Source: Candidatus Stahliibacteriota bacterium (lineage in GTDB: Bacteria; Hydrothermota; Tepidihabitantia; B3-TA06). From it: DNA of 24,525 nucleotides. Under the pieces are notes generated by a model that was given only the letters and a program-made list of their open reading frames with translations, was not told the DNA's origin and ran no database searches. Both the position numbers and the translations under genes were made by a program. Below, in pieces: positions 1-5,884 of this stretch; positions within the stretch are counted from its first letter, which is position 1, and each line of letters opens with the position of its first letter. The DNA is taken from positions 1-24,525 of the forward strand of contig DAOVCF010000008.1 in the NCBI GenBank assembly GCA_030670165.1, in the 5' to 3' direction.

Positions 1-193
1 CTCTCCCCCTGGGAGAGGAGTTAGAGGTGAGGGTACTAAAAGGGTTGGGGATGAGGGACTCCCCTCGGAGAGGAATTAAAGGTGAGGGACCTCCCTCTGG
101 GACGTGTGCCCCCGTCGGGGAGGGAATAAAAGGGAGGGGAAGGAAAAAATCACCCCTACCCTCTCCCATCAAGTGGGAGGTAAATAGGAGTGA
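1..193. repeat. Four copies of a GC-rich imperfect palindromic repeat
   Basis: Four related units lie at about 1-35, 59-89, 109-141 and 159-193. Each has a C-rich arm (CTCCCC-like), a very short loop, a complementary GGGAGAGG-like arm, then a purine tail of the form TTAAAGGTGAGGG. The open frame that crosses them has a low-complexity Gly/Arg/Pro product and is not convincing coding sequence. A fifth related copy is at about 22412-22452. This looks like a dispersed intergenic (REP-like) element; its family and function are unknown to me. Confidence 0.6.
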
Positions 194-475
194 CCTTCAA
201 GAAGGCGGAGCGGATCATCAAAGATCAGAATAAGCAAGGAAAGCTGGCCTTTACCGTAATACCCGCGCTTGGGTTTGGCTGTTTTCATTCTTGAGAAAAT
301 CACGAACATAGGTATCGCTTTCGGCTTTGTTCTCCTACTTTTTGCTGTTTGGATAGGAATATTCCTGGTGGATTATTTCTACTCAATTCGTCACCTTTAC
401 ATCCAATTCTTCACTTTACCCCGAAAACCGTCAATCCATTTTGCACCGAAGGATTACGCTTGCGTAGCAATTTGA
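190..475 (+). pseudogene. Probable frameshifted small membrane-protein gene
   Basis: A GTG at 190 is preceded by GGGAGG (175-180). It opens a frame that begins MTFKKAERIIKDQNKQGK and continues to about 270, with a stop soon after (292-294). The next frame, from 269 to the stop at 475, carries a strongly hydrophobic segment (GFVLLLFAVWIGIFLV) followed by DYFYSIRHLYIQFF. Removing one base from the GGGTTT run near 270 would join the two into one protein of about 94 residues: a basic soluble N-terminus, a hydrophobic middle with one or two membrane segments, and a short tail. I do not recognise the family. It could equally be two chance ORFs or carry an assembly error. Confidence 0.35.
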
Positions 476-505
476 AATTTGCAGTTTGATATTTGCAATT
501 TGCAA
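471..505. repeat. 7-bp tandem repeat (TTTGNAN), five units
   Basis: TTTG occurs at 471, 478, 485, 492 and 499, an exact 7-bp period. The units are TTTGAAA, TTTGCAG, TTTGATA, TTTGCAA and TTTGCAA. It overlaps the last codon of the frameshifted ORF and is otherwise noncoding. Confidence 0.7.
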
Positions 506-506
506 T

Positions 507-571
507 CGCGACGGAGTCGCGCCCCTGTCCACCTTTTTTACCCCACAAATCTACTTCGTAGCTTTGTGGGG
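507..571. repeat. Two inverted repeats (507-521 and 541-571)
   Basis: A perfect 6-bp stem CGCGAC/GTCGCG with a 3-base loop lies at 507-521. A longer one lies at 541-571: arms CCCCACAAA (541-549) and TTTGTGGGG (563-571), continued inward after a single mismatch by CTAC/GTAG around a TTC loop. On the plus strand the T-run precedes the hairpin, and on the minus strand A residues follow it. It therefore does not have the form of an intrinsic terminator on either strand. Its function is unknown. Confidence 0.6.
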
Positions 572-580
572 ACCCCGATG

Positions 581-628
581 TTTTGTCTATCTTTTGTCCA
601 CCTTTTGTCCCCTTTTTGACCAGCTTTT
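581..628. repeat. Phased T-tract array (11-bp spacing) upstream of the HU promoter
   Basis: T-tracts start at 581, 592, 603, 613 and 625 within a degenerate 11-bp unit of the form TTTTGTCCANC. Runs of four or five T/A repeated once per helical turn are the classic signature of intrinsically curved DNA. The array ends about 55 bp upstream of the -35 hexamer at 684. That is a suitable place to influence promoter activity or to bind a nucleoid protein, which is inference. Confidence 0.55.
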
Positions 629-683
629 GTCCAGCTTAGGAAAAGCAACGCCCAGGTGGATTTTTGGAAAGCAATGCTAAGAC

Positions 684-712
684 TTGACACGTCCCCTGCT
701 TGTGGATATAAT
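684..712 (+). promoter_or_regulatory. Consensus sigma70 promoter for the HU gene
   Basis: A perfect -35 TTGACA (684-689) and perfect -10 TATAAT (707-712) are separated by exactly 17 bp. Transcription should start near 719-720, giving an HU leader of about 113 nt. The leader contains a small possible stem (GCGTC/GATGC near 753-768). I do not recognise it as a known riboswitch or RNA. Confidence 0.85.
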
Positions 713-832
713 CCGTGGTGATAGATAAGTTTCGCTTTTCCTGTAACGTGGAGCGTCGCAAAAGATGCGCGAGGAAAGTTACTAGGAAACCGATGATGCA
801 CTACCGCGCCTTAGGAAAAAAGGAGGAGCCTC

Positions 833-1123
833 ATGAGCGTACGTAAGGCGGATATAGTGGAGGAGATCGAGAAGCAGATAGGTCCACGGGTTACCAAAAA
901 GGACATCGCCATCGTCATAAACCTTTTCCTTAAGGACATCTCTCGTATGCTCGCCGAGGGCCAACGGATCGAGATCCGTGGATTCGGGGTCTTCAAAACA
1001 AAGCAGCGCAACGCCAAGATCGCTCGTAACCCAAGAACTGGCAAGGAGATACATATACCGGCACGCCTGGTACCCGCCTTCAAGCCCTCCAAACTACTCA
1101 AACAGATAGTAATGCAAAAATGA
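833..1123 (+). CDS. HU/IHF-family DNA-binding protein
   Basis: This 96-residue protein has the normal length of a DNABII (HU/IHF) subunit. The N-terminal helical half (residues 1-45) forms the dimer body. The family signature follows: GFGVFKTKQRNAKIARNPRTG at about 51-71 spans the beta-arm, with the RNPRTG tip and the proline that intercalates in DNA in this family. It bends and compacts DNA in the nucleoid. The start is fixed by AGGAGG at 821-826, six bases before the ATG. It is transcribed from the consensus promoter at 684-712, with a T-tract array upstream. The sequence does not tell whether it acts as a homodimer (HU-like) or a specific binder (IHF-like). Confidence 0.93.
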   Translation: MSVRKADIVEEIEKQIGPRVTKKDIAIVINLFLKDISRMLAEGQRIEIRGFGVFKTKQRNAKIARNPRTGKEIHIPARLVPAFKPSKLLKQIVMQK

Positions 1124-1140
1124 AGGAGAAAGTTCAATAA

Positions 1141-1230
1141 ATGCCCTGTGGTCGTAAACGTAAACTAAAGAAAGTAAAACGTCACAAGCTTAAGAAAAGA
1201 CGCAAATTGATGAGAAAGAGACGTCATTAG
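1141..1230 (+). CDS. AURKAIP1/COX24-domain (mS38-like) basic micro-protein
   Basis: A 29-codon gene too short for most gene callers. The product begins MPCGRKRKLKKVKRHKLKK and is almost entirely Lys, Arg and His. Its layout (MP-x-G-[KR]KRK, then KRHK and KKRR blocks, ending RKRRH) resembles the bacterial AURKAIP1/COX24 domain family, whose mitochondrial relative mS38 is a small-subunit ribosomal protein. A ribosome-associated role is therefore likely by family. AAGGAG at 1123-1128 serves as ribosome binding site, and the gene begins 17 nt after the HU stop in the same presumed transcript, just before tRNA-Arg. The main doubt is how much a short basic peptide can prove. Confidence 0.65.
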   Translation: MPCGRKRKLKKVKRHKLKKRRKLMRKRRH

Positions 1231-1231
1231 T

Positions 1232-1305
1232 GCGCCCGTAGCTCAGATGGACAGAGCGTCACGCTCCGGACGTGAAGGCCGTAGGTTCGAGTCCTATCGG
1301 GCGCG
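1232..1305 (+). tRNA. tRNA-Arg (anticodon CCG)
   Basis: A complete cloverleaf: 7-bp acceptor stem GCGCCCG/CGGGCGC (1232-1238 with 1298-1304), discriminator G at 1305, a D-arm with GCTC/GAGC pairing, and an anticodon stem TCACG/CGTGA around the loop CTCCGGA, which places CCG at positions 34-36. The T-arm is GTAGG/CCTAT with the TTCGAGT loop. No CCA is encoded. It begins two bases after the micro-protein stop, so it is probably processed from the HU transcript. Confidence 0.96.
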
Positions 1306-1384
1306 CTATTTCTTTCTCCTCTGATAAATAGAGGTAGGTTAACCCCTTCTGCTATTCTGCGTCTTAATCATATGAGGATAAGCC

Positions 1385-2656
1385 GTGGATAAACTGGTTA
1401 TCTCAGGCGGACACCCCCTGCACGGAGAGGTTGCAATCTCGGGTTCAAAGAACGCCGCTCTGCCCCTTATGGCGGCTTGTCTTTTGACCCCCGAGCCGTG
1501 CACCATATCCAACGTCCCCAGCCTGATTGACGTAAGCACCATGACCGAACTCCTTATCCATCTCGGCGTTGAGGTGAGAAGGGACGCGGATCAGATAACG
1601 ATCCAGGCGCGTGATCCCAAAGGCGAGGCTCCATACGAGATAGTACGAAGGATGCGGGCCTCCTACTACGCGCTCGGCCCTCTGCTGGGAAGACTTCACC
1701 ACGCACGCATATCCTTGCCCGGCGGCTGTGCCATAGGAGCGCGTCCAATTGATCTGCACATCAAAGGCATGGAGAAGTTGGGGGCCGAGGTAAAGGTAGA
1801 CGAAGGCTACGTTAACGCTAACGCTACAAAGCTCAAGGGAGCAGAGATCTTCCTTGAAGGAACCAAAGGCCCAAGCGTAGGCGCGACGATCAACGTGATG
1901 ATGGCCGCGGTGCTCGCAAAAGGGACCACCAGGATAATAGGAGCGGCGGCGGAACCGGAGGTATGCACGGTCGCTCGCTTCCTACGCAAGATGGGTGCTT
2001 CTATCTCAGGGGAAAGCACCAGGGAAATTACCATCGAGGGGGTCAAAAAACTTCACGGCACCGAGTTCACCAATATCTCTGACCGCATCGAGGCAGGCAC
2101 CTACGCTGTGGCCGCGACCATAACAAAAGGAAGGCTGATCCTGCAAAACGCCCCATCCGCGCACATGGGCAACGTTATCCAGCCCCTGCTTGAGGCGGGT
2201 GCGGAGATCGAAGCAAGCGGAAAACATTTGACCGTCTCGATGATGCGCCGCCCGAAACCCCTTATAATCAACACCGCCCCTTACCCGGGCTTTCCTACAG
2301 ACATGCAGGCCCAGCTCATGGCATGGTTAAGTTTAGGTGAAGGAACCAGCCTGATAACCGAAAACATCTTCGAGAACCGGTTCATGCAGGCCATGGAGTT
2401 GCAGCGCATGGGAGCGCAAATTACCATCAAGGGAAACACCGCGGTGATTGAGGGAACCGATCATCTCTCCGGGACCCAGGTTATGGCGTCCGATCTGCGG
2501 GCATCGGCAGCCCTTGTGCTTGCCGGGCTTGCCGCAAAGGGAACGACAACGGTATCGAGAATCTACCATCTGGATAGAGGCTACGAAAGACTACAGGATA
2601 AACTGGCAAGCGTGGGTGCCGAGATTGAAAGGATTTCAGCACCGGGAGAAGAATGA
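1385..2656 (+). CDS. murA: UDP-N-acetylglucosamine 1-carboxyvinyltransferase
   Basis: This enzyme transfers enolpyruvate from PEP to UDP-GlcNAc, the first committed step of peptidoglycan synthesis, in the cytoplasm. The 423 residues match the family length. The N-terminus has the substrate-binding SGSKNAALP (19-27). The catalytic-loop cysteine lies in PGGCAIGARPIDLH, with the Cys at residue 115, the same number as in E. coli; Cys at this site predicts fosfomycin sensitivity. The start is GTG at 1385, chosen because MDKLVISGG fits the family N-terminus; only a weak purine-rich site precedes it. It overlaps the next gene by ATGA, so the two are probably translationally coupled. Confidence 0.97.
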   Translation: MDKLVISGGHPLHGEVAISGSKNAALPLMAACLLTPEPCTISNVPSLIDVSTMTELLIHLGVEVRRDADQITIQARDPKGEAPYEIVRRMRASYYALGPLLGRLHHARISLPGGCAIGARPIDLHIKGMEKLGAEVKVDEGYVNANATKLKGAEIFLEGTKGPSVGATINVMMAAVLAKGTTRIIGAAAEPEVCTVARFLRKMGASISGESTREITIEGVKKLHGTEFTNISDRIEAGTYAVAATITKGRLILQNAPSAHMGNVIQPLLEAGAEIEASGKHLTVSMMRRPKPLIINTAPYPGFPTDMQAQLMAWLSLGEGTSLITENIFENRFMQAMELQRMGAQITIKGNTAVIEGTDHLSGTQVMASDLRASAALVLAGLAAKGTTTVSRIYHLDRGYERLQDKLASVGAEIERISAPGEE

Positions 2657-3693
2657 GCAGTCGCTGGGTGAGCGTTGGGGGGGTGAGGATCGGAGCAGAT
2701 GCACCGGTCCGAGTCCAGACCATGACCAAGTCTCACGATACACCTCAGATAATCAAAGAAATCAGGAGAGTTCACCGGGCTGGTGCCGAATTAGTAAGGG
2801 TAGCAGTGCCGGATGATGAAGCTCTTCAGAGCTTTACCGAGATCGTTAAAAAATCTCCCCTGCCCGTGATCGCGGACGTGCACTTCTCACCTGCTCTGGC
2901 CCTGGGAGCAATCGAGGCGGGCGCTGCTAAGTTAAGGATCAATCCAGGGAACATAAGGTCAAAGAGAGACCTGAAAAAGATCGCTATGACTGCAAAGGAT
3001 CGGGGCATCCCCATCCGCATAGGTGTGAACTCCGGCTCCCTGCCGCCTGCTATAATCAAGAGATTCAAGCACCCAACAGCCGATGCGATGATCGCCGCAC
3101 TCTCCGACTCGGTAAAGCTCTTTGAGGATTTCGGATTTGCCGATCTGGTGCTTGCAGCCAAGTCGTCTGATGTGCTGACAACCATCGAGGTCTACCGGAT
3201 GATGCACGAAAAGTTCGGCTATCCGTTGCACCTGGGGGTAACCGAGGCAGGCCTGCCTTTTGAGGGTGCAATTCGGTCGACCGCAGCCATGGCACCGTTA
3301 TTGCTGAAAAGGATCGGTGATACCATCAGGATATCATTAACAGGGCCGGCAGAGAAAGAGGTCGAGGCGTGCTGGGAGTTGCTAAGGAGTTTAGGACTCA
3401 GGGAGCGCGGCGTGAAGCTCATCTCGTGTCCTGGATGTGGAAGAGCGGAGATAGATATCCAGAAGCTTGCCCAAAGAGTTAAGAGAAAGCTAACAAGAAT
3501 AAACCGACCGCTGTCGGTTGCGGTGATGGGCTGCGTGGTAAACGGCCCGGGCGAGGCAAAGGAGGCGGATTACGGCATCGCAGGGGGCAAAGGCCAGGGC
3601 GTCATCTTCCGCAAAGGCAAGATCGTAGCCACTGTGTCTGAGGAAAAGTTACTGGATTTTCTGGTTTCCCTGATCGAGAAAGACATCCACTGA
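2653..3693 (+). CDS. ispG: 4-hydroxy-3-methylbut-2-enyl diphosphate synthase
   Basis: IspG (GcpE) reductively converts methylerythritol cyclodiphosphate to HMBPP, the penultimate step of the MEP isoprenoid pathway, which ultimately supplies undecaprenyl phosphate for the cell wall. The 346-residue protein is the compact bacterial form: a TIM barrel (about 1-240) and a C-terminal iron-sulfur domain. The [4Fe-4S] ligands are visible as Cys259 and Cys262 in SCPGCGRAEID and Cys294 in MGCVVNGPGEA, with the conserved Glu just after. It starts inside the murA stop (ATGA at 2653-2656). No convincing terminator follows; a loose inverted repeat TTCTGGAT/ATCCAGAA lies at 3715-3754 without a T-run. Confidence 0.96.
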   Translation: MSSRWVSVGGVRIGADAPVRVQTMTKSHDTPQIIKEIRRVHRAGAELVRVAVPDDEALQSFTEIVKKSPLPVIADVHFSPALALGAIEAGAAKLRINPGNIRSKRDLKKIAMTAKDRGIPIRIGVNSGSLPPAIIKRFKHPTADAMIAALSDSVKLFEDFGFADLVLAAKSSDVLTTIEVYRMMHEKFGYPLHLGVTEAGLPFEGAIRSTAAMAPLLLKRIGDTIRISLTGPAEKEVEACWELLRSLGLRERGVKLISCPGCGRAEIDIQKLAQRVKRKLTRINRPLSVAVMGCVVNGPGEAKEADYGIAGGKGQGVIFRKGKIVATVSEEKLLDFLVSLIEKDIH

Positions 3694-3878
3694 ATCTTTC
3701 TTCCATATTATGATTTCTGGATTGTATTAGGTAGGAAAGTATCCCTATCCAGAAGTTGAAATGAGGTACGGGTGGGGAACGTGTTTGATGAAGTGATGAA
3801 TTGATCCACCTCTCAAAATCGGAGTTTTTAAGTTTAAACTGTTGATAATTCTTAACTTAACGGCAAAAGCAATTCCGA

Positions 3879-3897
3879 GTGAATTAATCGTGAATTA
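3879..3897. repeat. 8-bp direct repeat upstream of the mraZ promoter
   Basis: GTGAATTA occurs at 3879-3886 and again at 3890-3897, 11 bp apart, ending 12 bp before the -35 hexamer. The spacing of about one helical turn suggests a possible activator or repressor site. The rest of the 3694-3909 gap is A+T-rich, has a loose IR TTAAGTT/AACTTAA (3828-3860), and shows no gene. Confidence 0.35.
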
Positions 3898-3909
3898 GGC
3901 CTTAGGGGG

Positions 3910-3937
3910 TTGACAAGTGGCGGAAAATGTATAAAAT
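3910..3937 (+). promoter_or_regulatory. Promoter of the dcw operon (mraZ)
   Basis: A perfect -35 TTGACA lies at 3910-3915 and a -10 TAAAAT at 3932-3937, with a 16-bp spacer. An alternative -10 TATAAA at 3930 would leave only 14 bp. It lies immediately before mraZ and overlaps the first of the GTGG repeats, so a protein bound there would block RNA polymerase. Confidence 0.7.
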
Positions 3938-3963
3938 GTGGTTATGAGTGGTGAATCGTGGGG
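3934..3963 (+). promoter_or_regulatory. Predicted MraZ operator: three 10-bp GTGG repeats
   Basis: GTGG occurs at 3938, 3948 and 3958, exactly 10 bp apart, in units AAATGTGGTT, ATGAGTGGTG and AATCGTGGGG. Another GTGG at 3917 is close to, but not exactly in, phase. In characterised bacteria MraZ binds short G-rich direct repeats with 10-bp periodicity upstream of its own gene (TGGG-type in E. coli, AAAGTG-type in Mycoplasma). The array sits between the -10 and the mraZ start, the expected place for autorepression. Confidence 0.7.
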
Positions 3964-3968
3964 CTATC

Positions 3969-4433
3969 ATGAGATTCCGTGGACAGTTCAGGTACGCTGT
4001 AGACCATAAGGGACGGATTGCCGTCCCTGCGGCTTTTCGCCGCGCTTTAGAGGCTGCCAATCAGCGCACCCTTGTCCTGACCAAAGGATACGACGGCGAG
4101 ATCGAGGTGCACCCGGTTGAAGAGTGGGAGCGTTTCGAGGAGAAAACCCTTCTTGTCATCCCCAGATACAAGCGAGAAACAAGACGCTTTATGCGCCGCA
4201 GGGTCGCATCCGCCGCCGAGGTGGATATGGACTCACAGGGCCGCATCATGCTCCCGCGTCATCTTGCGGAGTATGCGCAGATCGAGGGCGAGGCGGTCAT
4301 CACCGGAGCCATAAGTCATTTTGAGATATGGAATCCTTCCGCCTTTGCAAGATTCGAGGAAGAGTCCGAGACCAATCAGGAAAATGATTCTGAAAACCTT
4401 GAAAAATATCTACATGAAGGGAGATCAGAATGA
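3969..4433 (+). CDS. mraZ: Transcriptional regulator MraZ
   Basis: MraZ is the conserved first gene of dcw clusters, a ring-forming AbrB-fold DNA-binding protein that controls its own operon. Both SpoVT/AbrB-like halves are visible with their DxxxR signatures: DHKGR at residues 12-16 and DSQGR at 88-92, each followed by a hydrophobic-Pro stretch (IAVPAAFRRAL and IMLPRHL). I chose the ATG at 3969 (154 residues, MRFRGQFRYA) because family members begin M-x-RGQ-x-R. The in-frame GTG at 3948 lies inside the predicted operator and would add seven unconserved residues. No strong Shine-Dalgarno precedes it. The C-terminal 20 residues are acidic and extend slightly past the usual end. It overlaps the next gene by ATGA. 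Confidence 0.95.
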   Translation: MRFRGQFRYAVDHKGRIAVPAAFRRALEAANQRTLVLTKGYDGEIEVHPVEEWERFEEKTLLVIPRYKRETRRFMRRRVASAAEVDMDSQGRIMLPRHLAEYAQIEGEAVITGAISHFEIWNPSAFARFEEESETNQENDSENLEKYLHEGRSE

Positions 4434-4780
4434 AAACTGTACTTAAAAGAGTAGAAGAGGTACCCTTTGTGAACCTTTCGGGTGAGGTCGGAGAGGAAGA
4501 TTTCGACGAGCTCTGTGCCCTTTTCGAGGGACTTCTTTCGGCAAACGAGGCAAGCGTAGTTGTCAATCTTGCAGGTTGTACCCATATACAAGCACCTCTT
4601 ATCCCTGAACTTATAGAATTCAAGCGCAGATTCAACGAAAGAGGAGGCGACATAAAGCTCATCAACGTTTCGGACTATATCAACTCCCTTTTCAGTCTAT
4701 ACGGCTTTCATCCTTTCGATATATACCCATCGAGGAGGGCGGTATTGAAGAGTATCGCCAGAATGACGGCCGGTGGATAA
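4430..4780 (+). CDS. STAS-domain protein without the phospho-acceptor serine
   Basis: The 116 residues fit a single STAS domain (SpoIIAA/anti-sigma-antagonist fold): a beta strand, VVVNLAGCTHI (43-53) as the central strand and loop, an amphipathic helix LIEFKRRFNERGG (61-73), IKLINVSDYINSLFSLYGF, and DIYPSRRAVLKSI at the end. In classical antagonists the loop reads D-S-S-G with a phosphorylated Ser. Here it reads I53-Q54-A55-P56, so a kinase-controlled switch of the usual type is unlikely. The gene overlaps mraZ by ATGA and rsmH by 8 nt, so it is firmly embedded in the division operon. A role as a scaffold or partner-binding module is inference; its target is unknown. Confidence 0.8.
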   Translation: MKTVLKRVEEVPFVNLSGEVGEEDFDELCALFEGLLSANEASVVVNLAGCTHIQAPLIPELIEFKRRFNERGGDIKLINVSDYINSLFSLYGFHPFDIYPSRRAVLKSIARMTAGG

Positions 4781-5645
4781 GTTCCATCGGTCGGTGATGT
4801 GCGAGGAGATAGTGAAAGCCCTCTCCCCCAGTCCGCAGAGTGTCTATGTAGATGCGACCCTTGGCGGGGGCGGGCATACGGCAGCGCTTCTGAAAGCGGG
4901 TGCCGGAAAGGTAATTGCTCTGGACATGGATGGGGAAGCCCTCGCCTATGCAGGCCTGAGAATGACTCGCTTTGCCGAGCGGCTTTCCCTCCATCATTCC
5001 AACTTCCGCTATCTGGGTGAGGTGCTTGATGAAAAAGGGATCGATAAAGTCCAAGGCGTAGTATTCGACCTTGGGCTCTCCTGGCATCAGGTGAGAGGTC
5101 AGAATCGCGGTTTCAGCTATCAGAGCGAGGGCCCCCTTGACATGCGGTTCGATGCGGAATCTAACTCACGTACCGCCCTTGAGATCATAAGAAGCGAACC
5201 CAAAAAGTCTATAGAACGGATACTTAGAGATTACGGGGAGGAGCCACAGTCAAGAAGGATCGCGCAAGCGATTGCAGAACACCGCCGCGAGCTTCGGACC
5301 ACCAAGGACCTTGCAGACCTTATCCGAGAGGTTGTCGGGACAAGGGGTTTTCGCAAGACCGCGATGAGGGTCTTTCAGGCGCTGCGCATTGCTGTAAACG
5401 ACGAACTTGAAAATCTCAGGATCGGTCTTGAGGCGGCCATCGTTCGTCTTGCTTCGGGTGGACGAGCTGCGGTGCTTGCCTATCACTCTTTAGAGGACCG
5501 GATCGTCAAAAATAGATACAGACAAACAGAACAAAGCCAAGAGTACAGGCGAGTTAATCGCAAACCTATTTTTGCATCCGGGAAAGAGGTGAAGAAAAAC
5601 CCTGCCGCACGAAGCGCCAGGTTGAGAGTGTTAGAGAAGTTATGA
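4773..5645 (+). CDS. rsmH: 16S rRNA (cytosine1402-N4)-methyltransferase
   Basis: RsmH (MraW) methylates N4 of C1402 in the ribosomal P site using SAM. The 290-residue protein has the expected HRSVMCEEIVKAL opening, the SAM-binding strand and loop VYVDATLGGGGHT, and the downstream signatures FDLGLSWHQV, GPLDMRFD, RVFQALRIAVNDEL and YHSLEDRIVK. The GTG at 4773 is preferred over the ATG at 4797 because the H-x-S-V segment lies upstream of the latter and is conserved. It overlaps the STAS gene by 8 nt and the ftsL-like gene by ATGA. Its place right after mraZ is the canonical dcw order, here interrupted only by the STAS gene. Confidence 0.96.
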   Translation: MDKFHRSVMCEEIVKALSPSPQSVYVDATLGGGGHTAALLKAGAGKVIALDMDGEALAYAGLRMTRFAERLSLHHSNFRYLGEVLDEKGIDKVQGVVFDLGLSWHQVRGQNRGFSYQSEGPLDMRFDAESNSRTALEIIRSEPKKSIERILRDYGEEPQSRRIAQAIAEHRRELRTTKDLADLIREVVGTRGFRKTAMRVFQALRIAVNDELENLRIGLEAAIVRLASGGRAAVLAYHSLEDRIVKNRYRQTEQSQEYRRVNRKPIFASGKEVKKNPAARSARLRVLEKL

Positions 5646-5884
5646 AGAAAATACTTTTGGTTATATTGGCAGTAGGCCTTATGCTGGGCTACGTATGGAT
5701 GCGGTCGATCAACAACCGGCTGACAGAGCGAGTGACTGAGCTCAAGCGTCAGGCCGAAATACTCCAGGCCAAACTCGAGCGCGAACGCACATCGCTTGAC
5801 CGTAAACTTGTAGTGACCAATCTTGAGCCACGCGCCAAGGCCCTTGGACTGTATTACCCATGGGAGAAAAATGGGCAGAATTAA
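5642..5884 (+). CDS. ftsL: FtsL-like division protein
   Basis: An 80-residue single-pass membrane protein with a very short cytoplasmic tail, a hydrophobic segment at about 4-20 (ILLVILAVGLMLGYVW), and a charged heptad-like coiled coil from about 25 to 58. It ends in LEPRAKALGLYYP, which matches the typical FtsL ending in which an acidic-basic helix runs into a GL-x-YP motif. FtsL bridges the septal FtsQ/B and FtsW/I complexes. Sequence conservation in FtsL is low, so the call rests on size, topology and position between rsmH and the PBP gene. It overlaps rsmH by ATGA and the PBP gene by 14 nt. Confidence 0.82.
   Translation: MKKILLVILAVGLMLGYVWMRSINNRLTERVTELKRQAEILQAKLERERTSLDRKLVVTNLEPRAKALGLYYPWEKNGQN

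Noticed and set aside
27..233. Open frame across the GC-rich repeats
   Set aside because: The product is low complexity and only reflects the repeat units; no ribosome site or family resemblance.
541..571. Intrinsic terminator
   Set aside because: The hairpin is strong, but no T-run follows it on either strand.
720..832. Riboswitch or structured RNA in the HU leader
   Set aside because: A GAGGAAAG segment recalls RNase P RNA, but the surrounding sequence does not match, and only a 5-bp stem is visible.
3948..3968. GTG start at 3948 for mraZ
   Set aside because: It lies inside the phased operator repeats and adds residues not seen in MraZ proteins; the ATG at 3969 fits the family.
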